Source: Cepaea nemoralis (lineage: Eukaryota; Mollusca; Gastropoda; Stylommatophora; Helicidae). Taken from it: a stretch of 64,000 nt of DNA. The translations under genes and the position numbers were made by a program. Positions 1 through 10,985 of the stretch are shown one piece after another. Below the pieces are notes generated by a model that saw nothing but the letters and a program-made list of their open reading frames with translations, searched no databases and was not told where the DNA came from. The stretch spans positions 62,001 to 126,000 of the forward strand of contig JACEFZ010017866.1 of NCBI GenBank assembly GCA_014155875.1, in the 5' to 3' direction. Positions within the stretch are counted from its first letter, which is position 1. Every line of letters begins with the position of its first letter.

Positions 1-1575
1 GGGGTTTGACTTTAATGGGACCCCTTTAAAAGGGGTTTTCAACCCGGGCCCATCAAATAAAATTTTTGCCAAAAACCTTTCCTTGAATTTGAATGGGGGC
101 CCAAAGCTTTGGGTGCCCTTACCCCCTTCAATTTCTTTTTCCCCCCCAAATCTTTTTTTAAAATCCCCCCACTTTTTTTCAATGGAATTGTATGGTTTCC
201 CTTTTTGGAAAGCAGGTGGCCCCTTTGTGCAAATTTCCCGAGTCCGTTCTTTGGGGTCCAATGGGTTTTGGCTGCCAATTTTTTTTCCCTTTAGTTTCTT
301 TCTCCAATTTTTGCCTTTCAAAAACTCCCCTCCCATCTTTGTTTTTTTCAAAGTTAATTTACTGCCCCCGTTTCTCTTTTTTGGGAAACCCAATTCTCCC
401 CCTTGGTTTCCTGCTAAATTTCTGTTTTCTAAGTTCCTTTTTTCCCTTTTTTCCGCTTTTGTGCTGCTTTTTTTTCCCTTCGAAAAAATTCTTCCCCCCC
501 TTTTGGCCTCTAATTTCGGCCCTTTCAAATTCCTACGGTGTCTAAAACTTCCCTTTTGTTTGAGCAGTCACTTTAAATTTTCCGCCCCGTTAAAAAGCCT
601 TTTTCCTGGTTTAAAAAACCTTCCTTTCCCTTGGGTTGGTTGCCAAATAGCTGGGTTTCCCCCTTTATCAAGGGCCCAAAATAAACTTTTCAGGGGCACC
701 CCTAAGGGGTTGTCCCTTTTATCTTGTTTTGGAAACCTGGAACAGAAAAAAATTAACTAACCAACCCTCACCCCCTTGGGAAAGGCCCCAATTAATTCTT
801 TGGGGGATTTCCCCAAATTTTTTATTTTTTTTTGGGTTTCCCAATATTTGTTTGGCCCTCACAAGAAAAAAAATTGGAAATTTAACTTGGTATATATGCG
901 TTTTTTTATTTTGGGTTATCCTTAGCTTTCAAAAACCCCTTGCTTTCCGGGCTTTTACCAAATCAACCCTGGGTCCCCTTTAAAACCCCATGAACAAGGA
1001 TAAACTTTCTTATGGGTCCCCCAATGGGGTTTTAAAACCCATTTTTTCCCAACTGTTGGAAAAACCTTTCTGGGGTTTCTTTTTGACATAATTAAGGGCC
1101 CATGTTCCCCACCCAAGCCCTGGCCCCGAATAACCGGCTTTCCATTAATTTTTGTTTGGGAAATGCCTTTAATGTTTTGGTTAAATTTTAAAAATTTCCG
1201 GGCCAATAATTTAATTTGTTTCCCCCATAAAACCGCCCAATTTTCCGAAATTTTTAAACGTTTAGTTCCAAAGATTTCTGGGTTGGGGTTTTTAATTTCG
1301 GGTACTTCATCTTTTAATTTCCAGAAACCCCCTGAAAACCCCTTGTACCACCAAAAAATGGGAATTTATGATGTTTCCCCATTTGGGAAAAAATCACCCG
1401 GGGAATTTAAAGGGTTTTCCCCAACATTTGTTTCAATGTTTAATAAAAGTTCTTTCCGGCTTTAATCCTTTCTGGGGGTTAAAATTTCTTTACCCCCAAC
1501 TTAAGGGCCTTTTTACACCTGGCCATGGCGTTTTCATTCCAGGCCGGCCCCCTTTTGGGGAAATCCCCCGTTTTG
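1..1575. other. Homopolymer-expanded anomalous sequence
   Basis: Nearly every base here lies in a run of two to eight identical bases, with isolated single bases rare. The style changes abruptly near 1575 to ordinary sequence. Open frames occur on both strands but encode only low-complexity F/P/K/G-rich peptides with no domain, so I do not call genes. The likeliest explanation is a badly resolved contig end from error-prone long reads; a biological low-complexity block is the alternative. Confidence 0.6.
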
Positions 1576-1806
1576 TAACATGTCCACCCGCCTGGTCGCG
1601 GCAACGCTGTTCTCATCAATCGGTACACGCTTGAATTATCTAGCGTACACAGTTACTCTACCACCTCTAAAAGTACTGGAGAGTTTTGGTCAGAGACCAT
1701 AACTTTATGAAGGGAAAATCCCAACTGCACCTCCACGCGGTAGAGGATGGAAACACACTACGGTGTGGCTAACACAGCTCTGGGGACCGAGTATCCACCG
1801 GAATAA

Positions 1807-4800
1807 GTGGACAACTCTGCAGCTGAGCAGAGCAGGGCACTCACTTGTCCTTGCAGTCGGAAATGGCTGTCAAAAGCAGAGGTAAAAAGACCACCATGTG
1901 AATGTGGAAGGCAAGGGGAAACCACCACATTATCTTCCCAAGACTTCATGGCAAAACATAAATCAAAGTTAGTGAAGGACGTTAATGGCTGTCTTAGGGC
2001 ATCCTCGTCCGGTAGGGACAGTCATGAGCTACAGGTGACACCAGACCGTCATCCAGCTACTGATGGCAAAATCTTAACTAAAATAAATAAATTTAGAGTA
2101 GGAACATGGAATGTTAGGACATTAAATGAGCTAGGAAAGTTGACCAATGTTCTAAGAGAGATGGATAGCATGAAAATGAATATACTAGGCGTTAGTGAGA
2201 TGAGATGGAAGGGATCGGGCAAAATTATAGCTGACAATCACACAATAATTTACTTCTGGAGGGGAGACACATGAGAAAGGGGTAGGAATAATATTAGATG
2301 AAAAAACAGCCAAGTCAATTAATGGATACTGGTGTATTTCAGATAGAGTTATTATGGTAAAAATCAAAGGCAAACCAATAGACATAAATATTATACAAGT
2401 ATATGCACCAACAGCAAGCAGTAGTGATGAAGAAATACAACACTTTTACGACGAAATAGAAATGGCGATGGCTCAAATTGGATCACAAGAAATAAAGATA
2501 ATACTTGGTGATTTTAATGCAAAAGTAGGAAAGGGAAAAATGGAGGATGTAGTGGGGAATTATGGTTTAGGTACAAGAAATGAAAGAGGGGAAAAGCTAA
2601 TAGAATGGGCAAATATCAATGATATGATAATTGGAAACACATGGTTTAAACACCATAAAAGACGACTGTACACATGGATAAGCCCTGATAAGAAAATACG
2701 CAACCAAATTGACTACATACTAATTAATAAAAGATTTAGAAATGCTTTAATTAATGTAAAGACAATGCCTGGTGCTGACTGTAATAGTGATCATGTACCA
2801 CTATGTGGACAAATAAAAGTAAGATTAAAAAGAGGGAAAAAAATGGTTAAGAACATGAGACTTAATAAAGAGGTTCTAAAAATAGATAAAGAAATGCAAG
2901 AACAATACAGAGTGACTGTGAAAAATAGGTACAATGCAATAACTAAAATACAGAGTATAGATGAACAATGGGAAATGTTAAGGGACTCCATTCATCAAAC
3001 TAGCAAAGAAGTATTACCAGAGAGAGGCAAAATAGCTAAGAAAAAATGGATGAATGAAGATATCTTAAACCTGATGGACAAAAGAAAACAGTATAAAAAT
3101 GACAAACAAGAATACGCTAAGATAAATAAAGAAATAAAAGATAAATGTGGGAAGGCTAAAGAAAGTTGGTTAAACGAGCAATGCAAAAAAAAATGAATTA
3201 AATTCCATTAAAGATACAAAAAATATGCACAGACAAATCAGTGAGCTTACAGGGAAAAAAATAAGAATAAATACAGGGTGTTTGAAATCAAAAACAGGAA
3301 AGATAATATTAGAGGAAGATGCTATAATGAAGAGGTGGAATGAGTATATAAGAGAATTATATGAAGGAGAAAGGGCAGAATTAACAGAAGATAGTAACTT
3401 AGAAGGTCCACCTATTCTGAAAGAAGAAGTCGCTGACGCTATGAAACGTATGAAGAAAGGAAAAACAGCTGGGCCAGATGAAATCACAATAGAAGAATTA
3501 GAAGTATTGGGAGAATTTGGAGTAGATATATTAACCAAAATGTTGAATGATATTTACAGCAGTGGATATTTACCCAGTGATATGCTGAAATCTGTATTTA
3601 TAGCTATACCAAAAAGACCAGGAGCAATTGATTGTGAAGATTTTCGTACAATTAACCTTATAAACCATATCACTAAGCTTCTACTCAGAATCATAATGAG
3701 AAGAACCAAAAAGAAAATAAAAATGGAAATTAGTGAAGAACAGTATGGATTTGTGGAAGGAAAGGGCACAAACAATGCAATTTATACATTGCGGACACTA
3801 ATAGAAAGGTCAATAGAGAAACAGAGGGACATATATTTGTGCTTCATAGATTATACTAAGGCATTTGATAAAGTAAAACATGATGAACTGATTAAAATGT
3901 TGGAAGATATCAACACTGATGGAAAAGATTTAAGAATAATAAAGAATATTTACTGGAACCAAGTAGCAGCAATTAAAATGGGAAATAAAGAGGGTAGTTA
4001 CGAACAGATAAAGCTAGGAGTACGACAAGGGTGTGTCTTGTCACCAGATCTTTTCTCCCTGTATAGCGAAGTAATAATGAGAGAGATCAAAGAGATGCCA
4101 GGAATACTAGTTGGAGGTTATAATATAAATAATATACGCTATGCAGATGACACAGTATTGGTGGCGGATAATTCAACAGACCTACAACAATTATTAGACG
4201 TTGTAGTAACAGAGAGTGCAAGGAAAGGACTCAACTTGAATATCAAGAAAACAGTAACAATGGTAATATCAAAGAAAATGGTGACACCAAAATGTGACAT
4301 AGAAATAGAAGGGAAAATCCTTAACCAAGTTGATAATTTTAGATACCTAGGGGCATTTATAACATCAGATGGAAGATGTACAACAGAGATTAGGAGCAGA
4401 ATAGGGCAGGCAAAAGCCGCATTTCAGAAAATGAAGAGTATCTTATGCAATAAGTCACTAGTCACTGAATGTAAGAAAGAGAGTGCTGAAATGCTATGTA
4501 GAACCAGTTTTGCTGTATGGCAGTGAATCTTGGAATGTAAATGAACAAATTAAGAAGAAATTAGAAGCAACAGAGATGTGGTTCCTGAGACGAATGTTGC
4601 GAATTCCTTGGACTGCCAGAGTAACTAACGACGACTGCCTGAAACAGGCTAATGAAACTAGAACATTATATACAACAATAAGACAGAGACAAACAGCTTT
4701 CCTCGGTCATGTGATGAGAAGAGAGGCATTGGAGAACATCGTAACAACTGGAAAGATCGAGGGGAAGGGAGGCAGAGGTAGACCAAGAGAAGTGATGCTG

Positions 4801-4914
4801 GATGGATTGAGACGGTGGCATGGAGGAATATCAGCAGCAGAGTTGATCCAGAAAACCAAAGACCGAGATCTATGGAGAGCCATGAACGCCTACGCCAGCC
4901 GGCACGGCACTTGA
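1807..4914 (+). pseudogene. RTE endonuclease-reverse transcriptase, four frame pieces
   Basis: The protein would nick target DNA and copy the element RNA at the nick. Pieces are 1807-2274, 2354-3196, 3225-4526 and 4483-4914. Piece 1 carries the endonuclease start (GTWNVRT, GVSEMRW with the catalytic Glu). Piece 2 continues it (LGDFNAKVG, IDYIL, SDHVPL). Piece 3 is the RT palm and fingers, with KGKTAGPDEI, the first catalytic Asp in FIDYTKAFDKV, VRQGCVLSP and the second catalytic pair in YADDT. Piece 4 is the thumb and C-terminal domain (LYGSESW, GHVMRR). Breaks lie near 2274 (one base lost in GDTH), in the A9 run at 3184-3192, and near 4490. All catalytic residues survive, so the element may be young; the breaks could be partly assembly errors in homopolymers. 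Confidence 0.85.
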
Positions 4915-4923
4915 TGATGATGA
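1807..4923 (+). mobile_element. LINE-E: RTE-type non-LTR retrotransposon, nearly complete, inactivated
   Basis: A single-ORF non-LTR retrotransposon with an apurinic-like endonuclease followed by a reverse transcriptase, broken by three frameshifts. The ORF ends in a residue pattern ...RHGT followed at once by a short TGATGATGA tail, the way RTE elements end in a microsatellite rather than poly(A). The left boundary is uncertain: 1576-1806 has normal base composition and may be its leader, but no target duplication could be identified. Two more copies of the same 3' end occur at 20274-20346 (minus) and 26215-26412 (plus). RTE assignment is from motif style and tail, not from a database search. 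Confidence 0.85.
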
Positions 4924-5232
4924 CACAGTTACTTGCCGTCGACGATTCTCGGCGTTTCATCGCCACAAGGGATATTCAGTTCTCAGCCGACACACTTCTC
5001 TGCTTTCGTGATCTGTCTGTCATGGCTTCCCAACTCCGACTGACTCCCTTTGTCCGTGCGCCCTGCTCGACCCTCCTAATCACGTGGCCTCCTCCTCGCA
5101 ATTCTATTGGCCACTATCTTTAGCCCGTTACCGGTGTCTTTTTCCTTATCACTCTCCGTGCTTATTTATCACTATTAATGTTTCAACAATCTATGTTGCT
5201 GTTAACCAGGTCTTAAGTAATCTGACTCATGG
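4924..5232. other. Spacer, nothing recognised
   Basis: About 310 bases between LINE-E and the first LINE-A copy. No long frame, repeat or RNA feature was recognised. Confidence 0.4.
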
Positions 5233-5329
5233 CAGCCTTGCTTACAGGAAAAAAGGCTGCAAATGCACTAATGGAACACTATGCAAATGCAAACCACATT
5301 GATATTACAACCGAACAGAAGAAAGCAGG

Positions 5330-6130
5330 AATTGGACCCATGCATATACAGATGGATCAGCCAAAAATTCAATAGAGAATGGAGGAGGAGGAATTCTCCT
5401 AAATTTAAAAAATGGAGTGAAAAAAACACATTCAATGGCAACTGGAAAATTTTCAAGTAACTTCAAAGCGGAGGTAGAGGCTCTGAAAACTGCAGCAGAA
5501 ATGCTCCTGATGGAGGAAAATAAAGAGAAGCAAATAGCTATCTTCACAGATGCAAAGTCAGCTGTCTCAATACTGAAGAGCAAAAACAGCACAGAACTAG
5601 CTGACCTAAGAGCAGCACTCCATTGTCTATGCCAGAAATCCAAAAAAGTTGTAATACAGTGGATCCCATCACATTGCAGTATACCTGGAAACGAAGATGC
5701 TGACAGACTGGCAAAAGAGGGCGGACGACTACCACAGCCTGACATAAACATAACCTATAATGAGGCAAAGAGGTTGATAAAAAGCACTTATAGAACCAAA
5801 TGGGAATCAGAGCATCCAGGCCATCAGAAGGATGATGCATATTACAAACTCGACCGAAGAGAACAAGTAGCAATCTTCAGACTCCGCACAGGACATAACA
5901 GGCTGAAATACCACTTGTTCAATAAACTAAAGATAGGAGATACCGATGAATGTAATTGTAGAACTGGAAAAATGACAGCAAAACATTTGCTGCAGGATTG
6001 CCCAACGTATGCAGAACAGAGAAAGATATTTTGGCCCACACCTGCTTCATTTGAGGACAAGCTCTATGGAGATATCAACAAGCTCAAGTTGACCGCAGCT
6101 TACTTTAACTACATACAGGTTGACATATAA
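5330..6130 (+). pseudogene. LINE-A RNase H and C-terminal domain (partial)
   Basis: Ribonuclease H domain of a LINE polyprotein, which removes the RNA strand after first-strand synthesis. The acidic catalytic residues are in place: Asp in YTDGSAKN, Glu in KAEVEALKT, Asp in FTDAKSAV, and Asp in the NEDADRLAKEG motif after WIPSHCSIPGN. A C-terminal Cys-His cluster follows (ECNCRTGKMTAKHLLQDCP). The frame is open from the deletion junction to the stop at 6128-6130. The upstream linker fragment is in a different frame, so the deletion is out of frame and no natural start codon belongs to it. The Met at 5417 is internal. Confidence 0.85.
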
Positions 6131-6154
6131 AGGTGCATGAAGACCCAGAGGCAT

Positions 6155-6310
6155 GAAATGGAATATTGCTTGGATAGCAAATCCATTACGTGGAAAGTCC
6201 GAATCAAAAGCCCATTGTGTGGGCTTCATAAAAGGTGGAAAAGTGTCCTAGTGGCACGAAATGGAATATTGCTTGGATAGCAAATCCATTACATGGAAAG
6301 TCCGAATCGA
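6155..6310 (+). repeat. LINE-A 3' UTR repeat, period 103 bp, two units
   Basis: Units start at 6155 and 6258, each with ATGGAATATTGCTTGG and ending with a GTGTGG motif. The full-length LINE-A (14964-19939) has three units and copy 3 (58108 onward) has two, so the unit number varies between copies. Confidence 0.8.
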
Positions 6311-6783
6311 AAGCTCACTGTGTGGATGTCATCTGCAGACTGCATACTTCTGGCTTCCGGAAGAACAGCCTATGGTGAACGGAAGGCCCAATATACGGAA
6401 GTGAGGCTAAGCAGCCATGTGCAGGACGTGACGATTCCTTGGGTGAGCCCAGTACCAGAGCGCTATGTATCGGCTCTGCAAGTATGGAAGCCTCCTTGGA
6501 TGACGGGGAATGACATGGTCTGCCCCTGCCTTCCCTTGAGGGCTGACCAGGATCTTTGGCTGTTCTATATGGGCCAGCTGGGATGGGGGATAACACCACA
6601 ACAGTGAGAGTCAAACGTCCTAAGAATCCCCCGGGAAGGTTAACCCGGTCAACAAATGCCCGCAGAAGTCGGATGTGTCGGCCTAACGGCGCAAGAACTC
6701 AGCTCTGCTGTAAACAGGCACAACGCAATCACATCCGAAAAAAACTCCGGATGATCGCAGAAGAAGAAGAAGAACAAAAAATA

Positions 6784-7414
6784 TGAATAAAATTTGGTGG
6801 AACTGCGGTAAAGCTGTGAAAATGTAAACAATATAACATGACACAAAGTAGTGCAGCTTTACATAACAGAATGGGACGCAGAGGTGTTTCCAAGGCACCA
6901 GGGCCGGGTTATATACTCGCCAAGACCTATTGACGCGTCCTCGTCGAGCGTCCTGGGCAACAGGTCCCTTCGGGGTCCTGGCTGAAGTCAATAGGATCGC
7001 TGATTCCTCCGAAGTCGGAGAGTGTCTGCCTGTACGGCGAGGAACCACCAGTCTGCACACCAATAAGCCAGACATGGGGCAACGGATACTCACGCAAACC
7101 TCAGGTCCTGTATGACATCACACTGATGTTGGACAACAGGATGTCTTCATCCAACATACAGGACTTCGCGTTGGAGCTCAAGCCAACGAACATAAGCAAG
7201 CAAGCAAGCACATAACAGAATTACAACACATATAGGACATTGCGGCGATTAACCTTCATTAGCAAACAAACACATACACAAAACGCAACATATTCACGGA
7301 GAAGATCTCCTGTGACTACATTAAGACGTGACGACAGGACGAGAAGAATAAAAAGATGAAAAGTGAAAGCAATGAAGAGAAAATGAAAATTGGAAAAAAA
7401 ATGTTCCCACTTAT
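6784..7414. other. Spacer; possible LINE 3' tail (AAGC)n at 7190-7209
   Basis: No coding domain recognised. A short (AAGC)n microsatellite near 7190-7209 follows GC-richer sequence from about 6930. A microsatellite tail of this kind can mark a LINE 3' end, but I could not identify a matching protein. Confidence 0.25.
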
Positions 7415-7454
7415 CTCAGAATTCCGAGCTGTGTACACAGCTCGGAATTCTGAG
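7415..7454. repeat. Perfect 40-bp palindrome
   Basis: Bases 7415-7434 are the exact reverse complement of 7435-7454, with no spacer. The centre is GTGTACAC and each arm contains GAATTC. Weaker complementarity extends outward (CCACTTAT on the left; GTAAGTAGT on the right). It could be the core of a fold-back element; as RNA or single-stranded DNA it would make a 20-bp stem. Confidence 0.9.
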
Positions 7455-7488
7455 GTAAGTAGTAACATGGCCTACCCCGTAAGTGGGC

Positions 7489-7640
7489 ATGATTTCTTCC
7501 TCTTCTGTGTTCGTCCGGAATGTTGTTTTAGACGTAATTTCTTTGTGCCTGTTTACAGCGAAACTCCGATATTTCCACCTTTCGGCCGACACATCCGACT
7601 TCTTCAGGTATTTGTTGGCTGGGTTACCTTCTCGGGGGAA
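7489..7640 (-). mobile_element. LINE-A 3' UTR fragment
   Basis: Degenerate match to the terminal part of the LINE-A 3' UTR as seen at 14964-15115: TTCCTCTTC-type tail, GTGCCTGTTTACAG, GGCCGACACATCCGACTTCT, then TTTGTTG and CGGGGG. It is 5' truncated and has no coding sequence. Confidence 0.7.
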
Positions 7641-7864
7641 TAAGGTCGAATCTCAAAGTATGACGCGGACAACACAGCGTTAAGTTTCTGGTCAGAAGGA
7701 CGTGTCTCTGACTGGTACCCACAAATGACCGTCCCTTTGACACTTAACAAAGCATGGAACGGAAATGGTACATAATCGTTGCCATGGTAAGTGAAGTCCC
7801 AGCCAGCCACAATAGTCAAACAGATGTAGTTCTTCTTCCCTCCTCGCCTTTTGTTATGTGTTCG

Positions 7865-8134
7865 TTCACTTTGTACCCAAGCGTAGTCTATACACATGCT
7901 ACTTCTTCTAGTTCACTAGTGTGAATTTTGCTTATGGATTGGCTTTCCCTATTATCAGTGTCCGGCGAACTCGCTCCGACTTCAGATATTCTTGTAACTT
8001 CTTCCCCAAGTCAAGGAGGAAAAGTAAACATTTTAGTCCCACTGAGCAGCGTAGGGGTTGAACCCGCTACTCCACATCTGAGCACGGGAATGTAAGAACA
8101 AGCGGTCTTATTCTTTAAGCCAAGCTGACCTCCA
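7865..8134 (-). mobile_element. SINE-1 copy (tRNA-derived)
   Basis: Read on the minus strand it has a tRNA-like head with a B-box (GCGGGTTCAACCCC near 8061), then a body carrying CTTGACTTGGGG..., AAGTCGGAGC, an ACTGATAATAGGGAAAGCC block and the tail block TATAGACTACGCTTGGG. The same order of blocks recurs at 23443-23707 and 28021-28290, and in part at 14236, 20380 and 27870. The head is degenerate here. Confidence 0.75.
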
Positions 8135-8783
8135 TTCTGGCAGTGACACGGAACCAACATTGCGCTATCACAGCACATATGGACTGGGCCTGTGCTTGTC
8201 GGACTCAGAACAAAACGCCCGGAGGAAAGATTGCATCCCTACATTGCGTGTGGAACAATTCAGGGGGATTTGAGAAGATAATCCCCAAATTTCTCAGATG
8301 ACATTTTGTAATCCTGGAGATGTAATCCTCTATTGTGATTAAATGTGAGAGAATGCCTCTCAGCTCACCTCAGGAGGTGTGTATTGTGTTCTGCCGAACA
8401 AGACGACTCCTGCAATCATTACCGATGTCGTCGTCGTTGGTGTTGTTGTTGTTGTTGTTGTTTTCTAGACATACTTTAAGTAACACGTTCTAGCATCCGC
8501 GATCAAGGTTAGCTCATTTGCCATGCAACCGTAAGGTTGTAAAAGGTTAAGCCGCCACATATTTTAGGCTTTAGCCAGCTCTGTTGTCTTGTCTTAAAAG
8601 TCGACTCATTGCACCAGGTTTTGTCTCATATGGCCCGGTCTATTTCCTAAGGGCGACCTGCCGAAAGCGTCTCACAAAGCACGAACTTCGTAGCTCCAGC
8701 GACAATCCCTGAGTCTCTGAGAAAAATGCACATTTCTCTTGTATACATGTGAAACATGGACAATCAGCAGACAAGCTGAAAAT
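8135..8783. other. Spacer with (TCG)/(GTT) microsatellite
   Basis: No coding domain. A short trinucleotide run (TCG then GTT) lies at about 8429-8462. The segment 8640-8735 is a dispersed repeat listed separately. Confidence 0.5.
8640..8735 (-). repeat. Dispersed repeat (second copy at 30478-30582)
   Basis: The minus strand matches 30478-30582 on the plus strand over about 100 bases: GTGCATTTTT, GAGACTC, GTTC(T)GTGCTTTGTG, GACRCTTTCGGC and GGTCGCCC. No coding domain is recognised. Family unknown. Confidence 0.65.
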
Positions 8784-9668
8784 CATGAAATAGCCGAGGA
8801 AATGTAGTTTCTGTACAAAACTAACAGAAAAACATGAAATAGCCGTGGAAATGTAGTTTCTGTACAAAACTAACAAAAAAAACATGAAATAGCCGTGGAA
8901 ATGTAGTTTCTGTACAAAACTAACAGAAAAACATGAAATAGCCGTGGAAATGTAGTTTCTATACAAAACTAACAGAAAAACATGAAATAGCCGTGGAAAT
9001 GTAGTTTCTGTATAAAACTAACAGAAAAACATGAAATAGCCGAGGAAATGTAGTTTCTGTACAAAACTAACAGAAAAACATGAAATAGCCGTGGAAATGT
9101 AGTTTCTGTATAAAACTAACAGAAAAACATGAAATAGCCGTGGAAATGTAGTTTCTGTACAAAACTAACAGAAAAACATGAAATAGCCGTGGAAATGTAG
9201 TTTCTATACAAAACTAACAGAAAAACATGAAATAGCCGTGGAAATGTAGTTTCTGTATAAAACTAACAGAAAAAACATGAAATAGCCGAGGAAATGTAGT
9301 TTCTGTACAAAACTAACAGAAAAACATGAAATAGCCGTGGAAATGTAGTTTCTATACAAAACTAACAGAAAAACATGAAATAGCCGTGGAAATGTAGTTT
9401 CTGTATAAAACTAACAGAAAAACATGAAATAGCCGAGGAAATGTAGTTTCTGTATAAAACTAACAGAAAAACATGAAATAGCCGTGGAAATGTAGTTTCT
9501 GTATAAAACTAACAGAAAAACATGAAATAGCCGTGGAAATGTAGTTTCTGTATAAAACTAACAGAAAAACATGAAATAGCCGTGGAAATGTAGTTTCTGT
9601 ACAAAACTAACAGAAAAACATGAAATAGCCGTGGAAATGTAGTTTCTATACAAAACTAACAGAAAAAC
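8784..9668. repeat. 49-bp minisatellite, about 18 units
   Basis: Near-identical head-to-tail units of 49 bp (two of 50 bp). Each contains CATGAAATAGCCG(T/A)GG, GTAGTTTCTGTA(C/T)AAAAC and TAACAGAAAAA. Variants alternate between GTGG and GAGG and between TGTACAAAA and TATACAAAA, which suggests higher-order blocks. Open frames through the array are by-products of the repeat. Confidence 0.95.
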
Positions 9669-9758
9669 AAAAGAGACAGTTCTTCAAGATACTCATGATA
9701 GCCAGGTGTGATTAGTGAAACTAGAGGCAAAACGACACATGATGTTATGGAGAGAATA

Positions 9759-9999
9759 ACCTTGCATTGTTTCGTTAAGCCTATGGCTCAGTACATCCGA
9801 CATCGACAAGCATAATTTCTGATCTTTTCGTTTTTTAAAATTTTTAACTGTCCCCAGTCTACCTGCAAGACAGCTGGTTTGTGTATCTCTTCGTCTGGTC
9901 CCTATCTCTTAACCTGTCCGACCTGAGAGATCCTACCAGTAGCTGTGCTACCGTCGGCATAGCTGTTCTGGTCATAGAAACATGCAAACCTTTCTACCA
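9759..9999 (-). mobile_element. LINE-A 5'-UTR-like fragment
   Basis: The minus strand resembles the 5' UTR of the full-length LINE-A (19565-19939): GGCTCAGTACATCCGA, CGACAAGCAT, CTGTCCCCAGTCTACCT, CTCTTCGTCTGGTCCCT, ACCTGTCCGAC and a GTCGGCATAGCT block occur in the same order on the plus strand. The end corresponding to the element's first bases is degenerate, so the putative ribozyme helix seen at 19933-19939 is not preserved. It could alternatively be a separate dispersed repeat. Confidence 0.6.
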
Positions 10000-10307
10000 T
10001 CGTATAGTGTAGTTACGAGTTATAGGGCACATTAGAGGTAGGCTGTCCCCAGGCTTTCGGGGCACGTTATGTGTCGAAGTAAACTTTAAAACTTTGTGAC
10101 AATTTAGAAATTCGATGGGAAAAGAACAGGATGAGGCAGAGAGATGAATATGTGGGTGGCTTGGCCACATGGCATCATTAGCACGAGAATGCAAACTCGG
10201 TGCACGAATCTAGTAATCGCGGGAGAAGGCATGTCAATACCGTCCACGCTTATCGACATAGTACAGGATGATGTTGAATCCCTTATTCCGCTCACTTTCC
10301 TTCCCAG

Positions 10308-10545
10308 ACAATTCGGAGACAATTCCCAGGAAACTCCTAGACAATTACCAGACAATTTCAAGACAATTCCTTGATAATTCTAAGACAATTTCAAGACAAT
10401 TTCAAAATTCCTAGACAATTTCTAGACAATTCCTAGACAATTTCTAAACAATTTCTAGACAATTTAAAGACAATTCCAAGACAATTCCCTGACGACTCCT
10501 TGACACTTCGCGGACAATACCTAACAATTCCCAGACAATTATTCA
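10308..10545. repeat. Short degenerate tandem repeat (GACAATTCC-like)
   Basis: Irregular head-to-tail copies of GACAATTCC(T/A)A and GACAATTTCAA, period about 10-13 bases. Confidence 0.8.
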
Positions 10546-10566
10546 ATACCCATGATATGAAGGGGA

Positions 10567-10712
10567 TCGGCTGTAGCGTGGTGACCAGAACTTCGCGAGC
10601 CAGTCCGGGTTCGAATCTGCACAAATGTTTAAAATGGACCTGGGATCCCAAGCCGGCCCAACCTAAAATAGGTACAACGAAATGTCTTCGGAAGCAAAGG
10701 CGGCTAGCGTGG
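10567..10712 (+). mobile_element. Candidate tRNA-derived SINE
   Basis: A-box-like GGCTGTAGCGTGGTGACC at 10569 and B-box-like GGGTTCGAATC at 10607-10617, about 27 bases apart, resemble a tRNA head with a pol III promoter. The unique tail continues to about 10712. No second copy is seen in the window and no cloverleaf was verified, so this is tentative. Confidence 0.4.
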
Positions 10713-10779
10713 TAATACAAGCACACTCTGGTCTATACAAATATGGGTCCAGAATCATATATCTATTGAGCCTTAAGAT

Positions 10780-10985
10780 GTGAAAAGGGGTCACTGACTC
10801 TAGTGCTCAAGCAGTGAAAAGGGGTCACTGACTCTAGTGACTCAAGGAGAGAAAATGGGTCACTGACTCTAGTGACTCAATCAGTGAAAAGGGGTCACTG
10901 ACTCTAGTGACTCAATCAGTGAAAATGGGTCAGTGACTCTAGTAACTCAAGCAGTGAAAAGGGGTCACTGACTCTAGTGACCTAA
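10780..10985. repeat. About 35-bp minisatellite, six units
   Basis: Head-to-tail units containing GTGAAAAGGGGTCACTGACT and CTAGTGACTCAA, with single-base variants such as AAAATGGG and GTCAGTGAC. Confidence 0.9.

Larger units (their letters stand above)
5233..6783 (+). mobile_element. LINE-A copy 1, truncated and internally deleted
   Basis: A fragment of the LINE-A family. It begins inside the endonuclease-RT linker (codons for LTGKKAANALMEHY), then jumps after ...TTEQKKA directly to the RNase H region, omitting about 1.65 kb that is present in the full-length copy at 14964-19939. The two sides share the five bases AAGCA at the junction (about 5324-5328). The 3' UTR with two 103-bp repeats follows and the copy ends in a (GAA)n-type tail at 6762-6775. 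No clear target duplication was seen. Confidence 0.85.

Noticed and set aside
83..760. A 225-codon open frame at the window start
   Set aside because: Low-complexity F/P/L composition driven by T and C runs in the anomalous block; no domain.
8784..9668. Regular direct repeats suggesting a CRISPR array
   Set aside because: Units are contiguous without unique spacers and the context is a eukaryotic repeat region.
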